Assembly: GCA_929200515.1 (NCBI GenBank)
Contig: CAKNAD010000124.1
Location: 1 to 8,484, forward strand
Length of the DNA: 8,484 nucleotides
Source: Candidatus Gorgonimonas leptogorgiae
Lineage (GTDB): Bacteria > Pseudomonadota > Gammaproteobacteria > Pseudomonadales > Endozoicomonadaceae
Reading direction: 5' to 3'
Part shown: in pieces, positions 1 through 6,828 of the stretch
Numbering within the stretch: position 1 is the first letter of the stretch
How the letters are laid out: each line of letters starts with the position of its first letter
Notes under the pieces: generated by a model
The model's input: only the letters and a program-made list of their open reading frames with translations
What the model was told of the DNA's origin: nothing
The model's database searches: none
Position numbers and translations under genes: made by a program

Positions 1-40
1 TTAAACCATTTTACTTAGCCCTGAAACCTAGCATTTTCAT
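1..40 (-). pseudogene. 5' remnant of an IS200/IS605-type tnpB (OrfB-like) gene, partial
   Basis: Read on the minus strand from 40, the frame gives M-K-M-L-G-F-R-A-K, then a TAA stop (plus 13-11), then N-G-L up to the window edge. From memory, M-L-x-G-F-K/R-T-x-L-K-x-N-N is a common N-terminus of TnpB proteins in IS605/IS1341-type elements, so the start fits with a stop at about the tenth codon. The call rests mainly on context: directly upstream (plus 51-86) lies a sequence matching the element end at 8441-8484 of this window. TnpB is an RNA-guided nuclease of IS200/IS605 transposons, but this copy could not make a full-length protein from this start. Only about 13 codons are visible and the rest lies outside the window, so the identification is tentative. 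Confidence 0.4.
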
Positions 41-90
41 CTGCTACGTGTATATCTCGCAACTAAAGGAGCGGGTTTTACGGCACTTTT
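41..90 (-). mobile_element. Decayed left end of an IS200/IS605-type element
   Basis: On the minus strand the segment starts GTGCCGTAAA (plus 86-77), then a C-rich arm, a TTTA loop and a G-rich arm, then GATATA. The intact end at 8440-8475 has the same order: GTGCCGTAAA, C-rich arm, TTTA, G-rich arm, GATATAAGGC. On the plus strand the arms are 56-63 and 68-75 with loop 64-67; five outer positions and the closing position still pair (one as G-T), with two mismatches between. IS200/IS605 transposons end in such imperfect palindromes, recognised as single-stranded DNA by the TnpA transposase. The mismatches suggest an old, inactive copy. The outer boundary is uncertain. Confidence 0.6.
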
Positions 91-92
91 TG

Positions 93-124
93 ATAATAAG
101 CTAAAAATATAATAAGCTAAAAAT
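93..124. repeat. Perfect 16-bp tandem duplication
   Basis: The 16-base unit ATAATAAGCTAAAAAT occurs twice head to tail at 93-108 and 109-124 with no mismatch. It begins a few bases outside the left IS200/IS605-type end. A slippage or repair duplication at or near the insertion boundary is a reasonable explanation. No function is evident. Confidence 0.9.
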
Positions 125-314
125 TTATATTTTATCTAAATAGGATTAAATATAAAGGTAAAATAGTTAAACTTTTATTAAAAAAACAACTGTTTTTCAA
201 TATCTTGCTATTATTTTTAAGAAAATTTGTCTGTGATTTGATTTTATGTCTTTTTATATCATCAAGGGAATTGATAATAAAATGTATTTTTAGCTAGGAA
301 ACGTATCATCTTTA
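125..314. other. AT-rich non-coding stretch upstream of the large gene
   Basis: I see no convincing gene here on either strand. The only local structure is a short hairpin at 182-197 (AAAAAC, four-base loop, GTTTTT), which is too A/T-rich to call as a terminator. The segment looks like intergenic remnant DNA between the decayed IS end and the promoter of the downstream gene. Confidence 0.6.
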
Positions 315-323
315 TGGTATACT
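315..323 (+). promoter_or_regulatory. Candidate extended -10 promoter for the 1940-residue protein gene
   Basis: TGG followed by TATACT (hexamer 318-323) fits a TGn-extended -10 element of a sigma70-type promoter. The hexamer at the -35 distance (295-300, TAGGAA) is poor, which extended -10 promoters can tolerate. Transcription would start near 330, giving a leader of about 110 nt that contains the 20-bp tandem repeat and both copies of the ribosome-binding-site segment. This is a motif match only. Confidence 0.45.
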
Positions 324-347
324 GCCACTTTTTTAAATTATTAGTAA

Positions 348-387
348 TTTAATTAGGTATAAGCAAGTTTAATTAGGTATAAGCAAG
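348..387. repeat. Perfect 20-bp tandem duplication in the leader of the large gene
   Basis: The 20-base unit TTTAATTAGGTATAAGCAAG is present twice in direct tandem (348-367 and 368-387) with no differences. It lies between the candidate promoter and the start codon, so it would be transcribed as part of the 5' leader. The unit is not self-complementary. It may be a recent slippage duplication or a duplicated regulator-binding site. Confidence 0.92.
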
Positions 388-420
388 TACTTAATTGAAA
401 GGAATAAATGTAAATTACTT

Positions 421-426
421 AAAGGA
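421..426 (+). promoter_or_regulatory. Ribosome-binding site of the large gene (AAAGGA), with a second copy upstream
   Basis: AAAGGA lies 13 bases before the ATG at 440, rather far for a Shine-Dalgarno element. A related segment occurs just upstream: TACTTAATTGAAAGGAATAA (388-407) against TACTTAAAGGAATAA (416-430). The upstream copy is followed at 408 by ATG and then immediately by TAA. No other in-frame start nearby has a better site, so 440 is kept as the start. Confidence 0.5.
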
Positions 427-439
427 ATAACGTAGTATT

Positions 440-3400
440 ATGGCAAATATCAGCCCCCTATCTCCAATAAGCCCACAAACACAAGCACATTCACAGAATA
501 TTTCACATCAAGATAGCAAACAAAAAACAAATCCTGTAAGTATTGTTGAACCAAGTAAAAATCTAGTAGTTGATGCTCAAGCAAATTCAACTGCTAGTGA
601 GCAGCAAATGCATAGGCCTGATAGTTCAAGATCAGCTTCTATAGTGGCAACGATAGCAGAAAAAATAAATATTGTAGCATCTAGCTCATACAAAACATTA
701 GTTGATTGGTACAATACTAGTACAAAGCAAGTACCAACAGATTTACAATTAAACCCCATTACTATCATTGACAATAATGCAGATAACAGCTTGCAAAATA
801 TTTTAAATTTAGACTATAGTGCATCTACTATAACTTTAGATAATAAAAAAATAAAACAGCTATTAGCTAAATTAGAACTAGAACTAAATTGCTTGAAACG
901 ATTATTTTCCGACGATGTTTCTTTATGTGTTACTGAATATCTAGAGGTTTTTTTACCTGCAAGAAATATAGAACAAATTAAAAAAGTAGCTTCAATATAT
1001 AAAAAATTACAAAGCTTTTTAATATCTCAAGATGCAGATAAATATTTATATGCAAAGAAAATATGTAAAGACGTAGAAGAATGTTTTAACTTGCATAGAC
1101 ACAATATTTGTATGTCTTTGATTACTCACTTAGATAGTAGATATAATATAAATGAAATATTAAATATAGACAACACTGTTATTGAACACGCTTTAATTAA
1201 TATTTTGCAAACAATAACACTTGAAATTAAAAATTCAAATAAATATAGCGAACATTATTTAACTAAATGGTTCAATAATGAAAAACTAGATGTATTAAAA
1301 AATAGACTAGATAAAACTAGCACATTTATGCTAGAAAAATCGTTTTATAGTTCTACAGTAGTAATATCATTATACTATCTTATAGGATGTCACGAAGAGG
1401 CGATACAGCTTATAAAAAATAAAGCTTTAAATTTTGAAAAAGAAACTATAGTTGATCTTGTATACAGCAATTGTATAACTGATACAATTGATAATTTTGT
1501 AAGTTTTCTTAATTATAATATAGAACATTTAAAAATAATTAAATATTTAGAGATTACTCCTGAAAAAAATAACAAAAAGTCTTTTTTGTTAAATAGTAGC
1601 GCTATTCTTATCAGTTTAAAGCAAGTGGCGGAGCAGGTATTTTCTTATTGGTTTACCGGAAGTAAAGAAGAAAACGATAATCCAGATGCTATTTTAAATT
1701 ATATAGCAAAATATTATTCTGACGGTACTACAAAAGATTATACAGAAGTATGCTCGCCTATAATAAACAAACTTTTATATGAATTTAGCATGTTTAATAA
1801 ACAACTATATATCATGCTAACAGCAAACAGTTTTAGAGCAATACATAACTATAAATATATAAATTTTCTTCTATATAGAGTAAATATCGATAAATTACTA
1901 GATGGTGAATTACAAGATGACGAATTACCAAAGGTAGTAAATAAAATAAAAAAACATCTTAATCATCTGCACTATTATGGCACAGGCAAAGAAAATTTTA
2001 TTTTAAATAGACAGCAAGCGATTAAATTGTTAGATGGCTGTTGTAAAACAAAAACCAATTTGCAAGATATAGACAAGAAACTTGCATCAGCATTGTTTGC
2101 TATAGATAAATCATGTAAAAAATCTATGGCGATGTTATGTTATGATGAAAAAAAATTTATAGATTGTATTTGTGAAAAATTCCGTGTACTTAATAGAGAA
2201 GCCCAGCAACTGATAGAATCGGATAATGAAATTACAAATGATAAAGACAGCAATCATATTGAAATTATATTAGATCATTCATTACATAATAACAGTGAAA
2301 AAAATATATTTGCTGTAAATACATCGGCAATATCCTTTAAAAAAAAGCAAACTAGTGAAAATATAGACATAGAAACAATTAAAGAATATTGCAAAAAAGT
2401 AAAAAATGAACTAGCTGTGTTTGCTATTGAGGGCTTAAATGTAATAAAAATAGAAACAGATAATAATATAATTAAATATTACATATCTGAAAATGACATA
2501 GATAAAATCAAAAAATTTCAACACTATGCAACCTTTTTAAGACATAACCTAGAAAAAACAACTAAAAAATTCTTGTTACAAAACGATGGTGGAAATTTAA
2601 TAGAATTGCATGGACTACTATTATTAGCTATATTAGAAAAAAACTTATTAGTATATGAGAATACATATAATAATCTTTTGCTAGAATCTACAGTAGAAAT
2701 AAATGCTTTCAATGCTCATAAAAGCAAGATTATTTCTATAATAAACGACTATTCAGCTATTAGAGAACAATCAAATATAAGAACAAGTTATTCCAAAGTA
2801 CTCCCTTATATTTTTTACAATAGTCTGATTATCAAAGAGATAATTCAACTAAAACAATCGCCAAATGAAATAAATAGTTTTTTATATACTTTAAGGAATA
2901 ATCATTATTTTAAAGATGTAGCAGAAAAAAGCATAAAAAAACTAACAGAATCTTTATTTACTGAAGAATATCAATATATATCATTTCTACAAGAAATTAT
3001 TACTTATCATATTTTAATAGGTAACTATGATGAGGCACTAAATATTTCGCAAAAATATATGAGAAAAACAAAAGATACAAGCTATGATTACAAGTCATCT
3101 AACGTGCAAAATAAAAATAATTTAACAGCTTATATGATAAGACTTAATAGTATTGTTAAATATACATTAGAAACTATAGAATTAAAATCTGCCACTAATA
3201 AAAATAAAATTTTAGGAATACTAAAAGCAAATAAAGAAATATTAGAAAATATTAGCAATTACCAGTGTAAAACACAAAGTGATTTTAAATTATTACAAAA
3301 TAAAATAGATCAACTACAATTAGATGTAGCAAAAAAAGAAAAAACTGCAAAGAAAATAAAAGCACAAACTGAAAAAAGTAAAAAATCAGTTATAGCAACA

Positions 3401-6262
3401 TCAAAACAACGAGACAGTAGCAATTTTACTAAAGAAAAATCAGATATACCAAACGATCAAAAGCAATCTGAGATTACAATTTTTACTGAGCCTAAACAAC
3501 AACAGCAAAAAAAACAATTTCCAACTGATGAAGATATATTTTTTCCAATAGATACTCAATTAAACTATCTAGTGGTAGACAATCATGATACTGCCCCCAA
3601 AAAAAGCAATAAAAAAATAAGCAATAAGAGAAAAAGTATATTAAATAAGAAAGACGATGATAAACGTACAACTAATAATTCGTCTATAAGCAAGGATATT
3701 ATACTAGAACCAGTTATAACAGATACTATCCAAATAGGAAATTCAACAGAAACAAAAGCTACAAAGCTTAAAAATCCTGAAAATAATCCTATTCAAAATA
3801 TACTACAAGCTACGCCAAATCTTAGTCAAACTATTCTTGATCAACTTGGAAATCAGTTAAAAGCTTCAACTAAAATTAATAACAATGAGCCGATACCAGT
3901 TTTTAATAACCAAGAAGAATCTTCATATCTTAATAAAGATGAAGACCTAGTAAATAATAACATCTCAGAAACTAATTCAGCTACAAAAAAGAAAAAGAAG
4001 AAAAAGAAGAAGAAAAAAGAGGAGACAGTTCCTAATGTGATTACACCCGCTACAGATAATGCACCAATTAATAGCAGTAATCATGTAACCAAAATTAATA
4101 GCGATCAAGCGATTATAAATGAATTTCAAAAAGTGATCAAATGCCTATATGAAGATAATATTATCAAATCGTTAAGTGGTGAAATTAGTTTAACCTCTAG
4201 TTATCAAGATCCGGTTGCTCTAGATGATATAAATAGTGCCCTTCTCGATCATATTGATAAAGAAACCACTCCTATAACTTCAAAAGTAGATTATCTTTAT
4301 GGTTTTATTATAAAGCTAAATAAATCTAAACAAATATCTCTACAGGTAAGTAAAAATAAGTTACATAAATTGGTTGCTGAGTTATTTACCGTGGGCATAG
4401 ATAATATAGATAATATCACATTAGATAATACAACAAATAATAATGCAGATATTATAATTAAATTAGATGTTAGCAAGAAAAGATTAATAACAGAACAGCA
4501 AATTTTAGAACTCTGTAAATTGTCTAAATTAGAGTTTATTGATGATATTGATTATAAAATTACTGCTGATAATCTAGGAGAATTACGACCTGTAACATTA
4601 ATACAAAAAAATTCAGATTCAACAGACTCTAGCCTGTTAGATATTTCGCTGTTCACAGATTATGAGCTCAACCCTATTGAATCTAGATATAGCAATTTAC
4701 CAAAAGTTATAAAAAAGCATCCCTTACCTGAGGAAAAAAATACATTTAGTTATTATATGCAAAAATGTAATAATTATTTAATTGATAATCTTAACTATCT
4801 TGATCATTTACTTGATATATCTAACATAATAGTTGAACCAGATACAGGTAGATTGTATTTACAAACGGCAGTAATTAATCAGTTTAATAAAGTTACTAAG
4901 ATTCATAACCATTTAAAGCTTATAGTAAATAAATATGCAGAACATACAGATTTACATGATCCAACTTTTGTAAATAATTTATCAATATGTATAGCAGCAG
5001 AAAATTTATTTTTAACTTGTCAGATGGGATTTATTAAAATAATGATTTCAGATGCAATAAAGAATAAACAAGAAATTTTATCTGTGGATAAAAAACATTT
5101 TTTGAATATTTGCTTAGTTTGCTTAAGTCGTGTAAAAAGTCCTGTTGCTACAAATGATACATATCCACTAAATTTATCTGTAATCTTAGATACTATCATT
5201 AACCTTGTGGGTGTAGATTTTATTACAACTTATAATCAAAAGTATCTTGTTGATATATTAGCCGAAAGTAAAATTTTTAAAGATGCGATTACAAAATCAC
5301 TAATTGATTTATGTGTAATACCTTATGATTATCCGACTATAGAATTTTCAAAATTGTCTCAACTTAAAAGAAGTGCTAGTGATAAACCTATATATCATCA
5401 TAAATATAAAATTAGCGATTTTAATAATTGTATGCGACTGATGACATCTTGTCTTTTTGTACATAATTATTTGGATGCGGAGCATATTTTAGACGAACAT
5501 ATACGAGAATTAGAAAAAATTATATTTCCAAGTAATAGGGTAATATGCTCTGAAACAACAATTAATATAGCAGATTATATATCGGTTATGAAAAATTATT
5601 TGCCTATTATCAAACAATATATAACTCTAGTAAATTTGAGTAACACTAATCAAAAAGCATTTATTTCTTTTCTAAATAAATTTAGTAAAGTTGTGCTAAC
5701 AATGCGATCATACGATGATGAGCGTAAAAAAATATATAGCATAAAATGTATTATGGACAGCTTCCTCCCTATAAATATAGAACAAGAAATAACGGAAGAG
5801 TCATATTACCAAGCAGTAGCAGATGTAAAAATAGAACAAGTCGAGTTTAGAAACGATATGTCACAGCTTAGCATCACTGAAATAAAACAGTGCCTTTATT
5901 GTATTGGTGGAATAAGAGCTATGTTACTTGATAATATAAAAAATTCTAATGATAGAAGAGATGCAACAATATATAGGAACATGAAAATTCATAATTTAAT
6001 AGCTAATAAACCTATAGTTGAAAAATATTTGGCTAAAGTAGTAGGAACTATATTTGATGAAGATAAATCTATTGCAGAAGATATATGTTATATCAATGCA
6101 TTAAATCGTATTTTTAAATTATATTATGGATATCTACTAGAAAATTATCCTGGAGTAATTAATAATAAAGTAGATTTATCAGATGCAGAAAAAATAACTG
6201 AATTTCAAAAGCTCTGTATGGAGTTAACTAATTTGGTTACACTAGATAATATTTTAAAATAA
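440..6262 (+). CDS. Very large protein of unknown function (1940 residues) with helical halves, disordered basic linker and poly-lysine run
   Basis: I do not recognise this protein. Residues 1-110 are rich in Ser, Gln, Thr and Asn and look disordered; no signal peptide or transmembrane segment is evident. Residues about 130-945 look mostly helical. Three segments resemble tetratricopeptide-type helical hairpins: around 312-329 (LIGCHEEAIQLI), 857-876 (HILIGNYDEALNI) and 1673-1694 (FVHNYLDAEHIL). About 945-983 is a likely coiled coil. About 984-1210 is charged, low-complexity linker containing a QQQQ stretch near 1020, basic clusters at 1054-1076 (including KKSNKKISNKRK) and 11 consecutive lysines at 1183-1193. 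A second helical region follows to the end. The frame stays open for 5.8 kb, so the gene is under coding selection. The layout suggests a cytosolic scaffold or a secreted host-interaction protein of an intracellular bacterium, which is inference. A repetitive or very divergent housekeeping protein cannot be excluded. Confidence 0.93.
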   Translation: MANISPLSPISPQTQAHSQNISHQDSKQKTNPVSIVEPSKNLVVDAQANSTASEQQMHRPDSSRSASIVATIAEKINIVASSSYKTLVDWYNTSTKQVPTDLQLNPITIIDNNADNSLQNILNLDYSASTITLDNKKIKQLLAKLELELNCLKRLFSDDVSLCVTEYLEVFLPARNIEQIKKVASIYKKLQSFLISQDADKYLYAKKICKDVEECFNLHRHNICMSLITHLDSRYNINEILNIDNTVIEHALINILQTITLEIKNSNKYSEHYLTKWFNNEKLDVLKNRLDKTSTFMLEKSFYSSTVVISLYYLIGCHEEAIQLIKNKALNFEKETIVDLVYSNCITDTIDNFVSFLNYNIEHLKIIKYLEITPEKNNKKSFLLNSSAILISLKQVAEQVFSYWFTGSKEENDNPDAILNYIAKYYSDGTTKDYTEVCSPIINKLLYEFSMFNKQLYIMLTANSFRAIHNYKYINFLLYRVNIDKLLDGELQDDELPKVVNKIKKHLNHLHYYGTGKENFILNRQQAIKLLDGCCKTKTNLQDIDKKLASALFAIDKSCKKSMAMLCYDEKKFIDCICEKFRVLNREAQQLIESDNEITNDKDSNHIEIILDHSLHNNSEKNIFAVNTSAISFKKKQTSENIDIETIKEYCKKVKNELAVFAIEGLNVIKIETDNNIIKYYISENDIDKIKKFQHYATFLRHNLEKTTKKFLLQNDGGNLIELHGLLLLAILEKNLLVYENTYNNLLLESTVEINAFNAHKSKIISIINDYSAIREQSNIRTSYSKVLPYIFYNSLIIKEIIQLKQSPNEINSFLYTLRNNHYFKDVAEKSIKKLTESLFTEEYQYISFLQEIITYHILIGNYDEALNISQKYMRKTKDTSYDYKSSNVQNKNNLTAYMIRLNSIVKYTLETIELKSATNKNKILGILKANKEILENISNYQCKTQSDFKLLQNKIDQLQLDVAKKEKTAKKIKAQTEKSKKSVIATSKQRDSSNFTKEKSDIPNDQKQSEITIFTEPKQQQQKKQFPTDEDIFFPIDTQLNYLVVDNHDTAPKKSNKKISNKRKSILNKKDDDKRTTNNSSISKDIILEPVITDTIQIGNSTETKATKLKNPENNPIQNILQATPNLSQTILDQLGNQLKASTKINNNEPIPVFNNQEESSYLNKDEDLVNNNISETNSATKKKKKKKKKKKEETVPNVITPATDNAPINSSNHVTKINSDQAIINEFQKVIKCLYEDNIIKSLSGEISLTSSYQDPVALDDINSALLDHIDKETTPITSKVDYLYGFIIKLNKSKQISLQVSKNKLHKLVAELFTVGIDNIDNITLDNTTNNNADIIIKLDVSKKRLITEQQILELCKLSKLEFIDDIDYKITADNLGELRPVTLIQKNSDSTDSSLLDISLFTDYELNPIESRYSNLPKVIKKHPLPEEKNTFSYYMQKCNNYLIDNLNYLDHLLDISNIIVEPDTGRLYLQTAVINQFNKVTKIHNHLKLIVNKYAEHTDLHDPTFVNNLSICIAAENLFLTCQMGFIKIMISDAIKNKQEILSVDKKHFLNICLVCLSRVKSPVATNDTYPLNLSVILDTIINLVGVDFITTYNQKYLVDILAESKIFKDAITKSLIDLCVIPYDYPTIEFSKLSQLKRSASDKPIYHHKYKISDFNNCMRLMTSCLFVHNYLDAEHILDEHIRELEKIIFPSNRVICSETTINIADYISVMKNYLPIIKQYITLVNLSNTNQKAFISFLNKFSKVVLTMRSYDDERKKIYSIKCIMDSFLPINIEQEITEESYYQAVADVKIEQVEFRNDMSQLSITEIKQCLYCIGGIRAMLLDNIKNSNDRRDATIYRNMKIHNLIANKPIVEKYLAKVVGTIFDEDKSIAEDICYINALNRIFKLYYGYLLENYPGVINNKVDLSDAEKITEFQKLCMELTNLVTLDNILK

Positions 6263-6273
6263 TATTTTATTAA

Positions 6274-6304
6274 GGTATTTAATTATAAGATACCATAGGT
6301 TTTA
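6274..6304 (+). terminator. Weak terminator-like hairpin after the large gene
   Basis: Eleven bases after the stop codon, GGTATTT (6274-6280) pairs with AAGATACC (last seven bases 6288-6294), with one G-T pair and a seven-base loop. After a short spacer comes a T run (6300-6303). Stem and U-tract are both modest. A competing stem, ACCAT (6292-6296) with ATGGT (6308-6312), overlaps it. Confidence 0.35.
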
Positions 6305-6307
6305 ATC

Positions 6308-6343
6308 ATGGTTATGTTATTTTTTGTTATACTATCTAACCAT
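6308..6343. repeat. Short perfect inverted repeat ATGGTTA / TAACCAT
   Basis: ATGGTTA at 6308-6314 and TAACCAT at 6337-6343 are exact reverse complements separated by 22 bases, mostly T and A. The extended -10-like sequence TGTTATACT (6325-6333) lies between the arms. This could be an operator-like arrangement around a promoter, or chance in AT-rich DNA. Confidence 0.4.
6325..6333 (+). promoter_or_regulatory. Possible extended -10 promoter in the intergenic region
   Basis: TGT followed by TATACT (6328-6333) has the same TGn-TATACT form as the candidate promoter at 315-323. No good -35 hexamer is seen. A transcript starting near 6340 would run into the hairpin at 6398-6426, giving an RNA of about 85-90 nt with no convincing reading frame. 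In AT-rich DNA such motifs arise by chance, so support is low. Confidence 0.28.
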
Positions 6344-6397
6344 AAGTAAGCCTATTTTTATAGTTTTTTCCTTAATCTCCTGTATATGATTCTAAAT

Positions 6398-6426
6398 AAA
6401 AGCCTCAATTTTAGGTGAAGGCTTTT
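6398..6426 (+). terminator. Rho-independent terminator-like hairpin
   Basis: AAAAGCCT (6398-6405) pairs perfectly with AGGCTTTT (6419-6426), and CA/TG can extend the stem with one bulged A. The stem begins with A's and ends in TTTT, so it could work in either direction. It lies 136 bases after the stop of the large gene and is the best terminator candidate between the two genes; it may back up the weaker hairpin at 6274-6304 or end a small RNA. Confidence 0.55.
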
Positions 6427-6599
6427 GTGTCTAAAGCAAATATATGGTCTAGTTATATACACCTTCAGGTAGAAAGTGCATAATCTGCGAAAGTATATTA
6501 AACAACTAAAGTTACCTATTTCAAATAACTTCTAAACAATATAAAAAATTGAACTAATTAAAAAGTTTATTGTATATAATTATAAAGACTATTAAAGAA
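6427..6599. other. AT-rich intergenic stretch without recognisable content
   Basis: Neither strand shows a plausible gene, tRNA or strong hairpin here. It separates the terminator-like hairpin from the inverted-repeat element that starts at 6600. Together with 6263-6426 and 6600-6828 it forms a 566-base non-coding gap, large for a compact genome, which may have held something since lost. Confidence 0.5.
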
Positions 6600-6756
6600 C
6601 CTGAGTTCTATAAACAATGATTTAAGTAAGTTTAGATAAAAAAGCAATTCTTTCTATACTGTTTTAATGCAAAAAACATTGTTTTTGTGTTAAAACATTA
6701 TATTTTCTTTGCTTAGTATTATTTATAACTATAAATTTCAAATTGTCGAACTCAGG
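6600..6756. repeat. Candidate MITE-like element: 9-bp terminal inverted repeats around a long hairpin
   Basis: CCTGAGTTC (6600-6608) and GAACTCAGG (6748-6756) are exact reverse complements bounding 157 bases. The interior has no reading frame and contains the strong hairpin at 6655-6702. Short terminal inverted repeats around a non-coding palindrome are the form of a miniature inverted-repeat element derived from an insertion sequence. No clear target-site duplication flanks it and the family is not identified, so the call is tentative. Confidence 0.38.
6655..6702. repeat. Strong 21-bp-arm hairpin in the intergenic region
   Basis: Bases 6655-6675 pair with 6682-6702 around a six-base loop (ACATTG). 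The 21 positions include one mismatch (6659/6698) and two G-T pairs (6668/6689 and 6669/6688); the rest are Watson-Crick. This is far longer than the other inverted repeats in the window. It could be a palindromic repeat element, an RNA processing site, or the core of a small mobile element. A TATACT at 6655-6660 sits within its first arm. Confidence 0.75.
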
Positions 6757-6766
6757 CTAAATATTA

Positions 6767-6789
6767 AATGCTTTTTTAATAAGAGCATT
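6767..6789 (+). promoter_or_regulatory. Hairpin in the probable leader of the IQ-motif protein gene
   Basis: AATGCTTTT (6767-6775) pairs with AAGAGCATT (6781-6789), one pair being G-T, around a five-base loop TTAAT. It ends 39 bases before the ATG at 6829. A second short inverted repeat follows (GTTTGA 6791-6796, TCAAAC 6803-6808). If transcription starts upstream, these would lie in the 5' leader and might affect translation or stability. Function is unknown. Confidence 0.4.
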
Positions 6790-6828
6790 AGTTTGATTTC
6801 ATTCAAACATTAAATAAGAAAATTTTTT

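Noticed and set aside
182..197. AAAAAC / GTTTTT hairpin as a terminator of an upstream gene
   Set aside because: One G-C pair, all other pairs A-T, no U-tract distinct from the stem, and no plus-strand gene upstream in the window.
577..774. Minus-strand open frame of 65 codons opposite the start of the giant gene
   Set aside because: It lies wholly within the coding strand of a 5.8-kb gene, has no ribosome-binding site and shows no recognisable protein features; it is a shadow.
2524..2712. Minus-strand open frame of 62 codons inside the giant gene
   Set aside because: Shadow of the plus-strand gene with no independent support.
6388..6420. Tiny reading frame ATG ATT CTA ... TGA in the intergenic region
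   Set aside because: Ten codons, no ribosome-binding site, overlaps the terminator-like hairpin.
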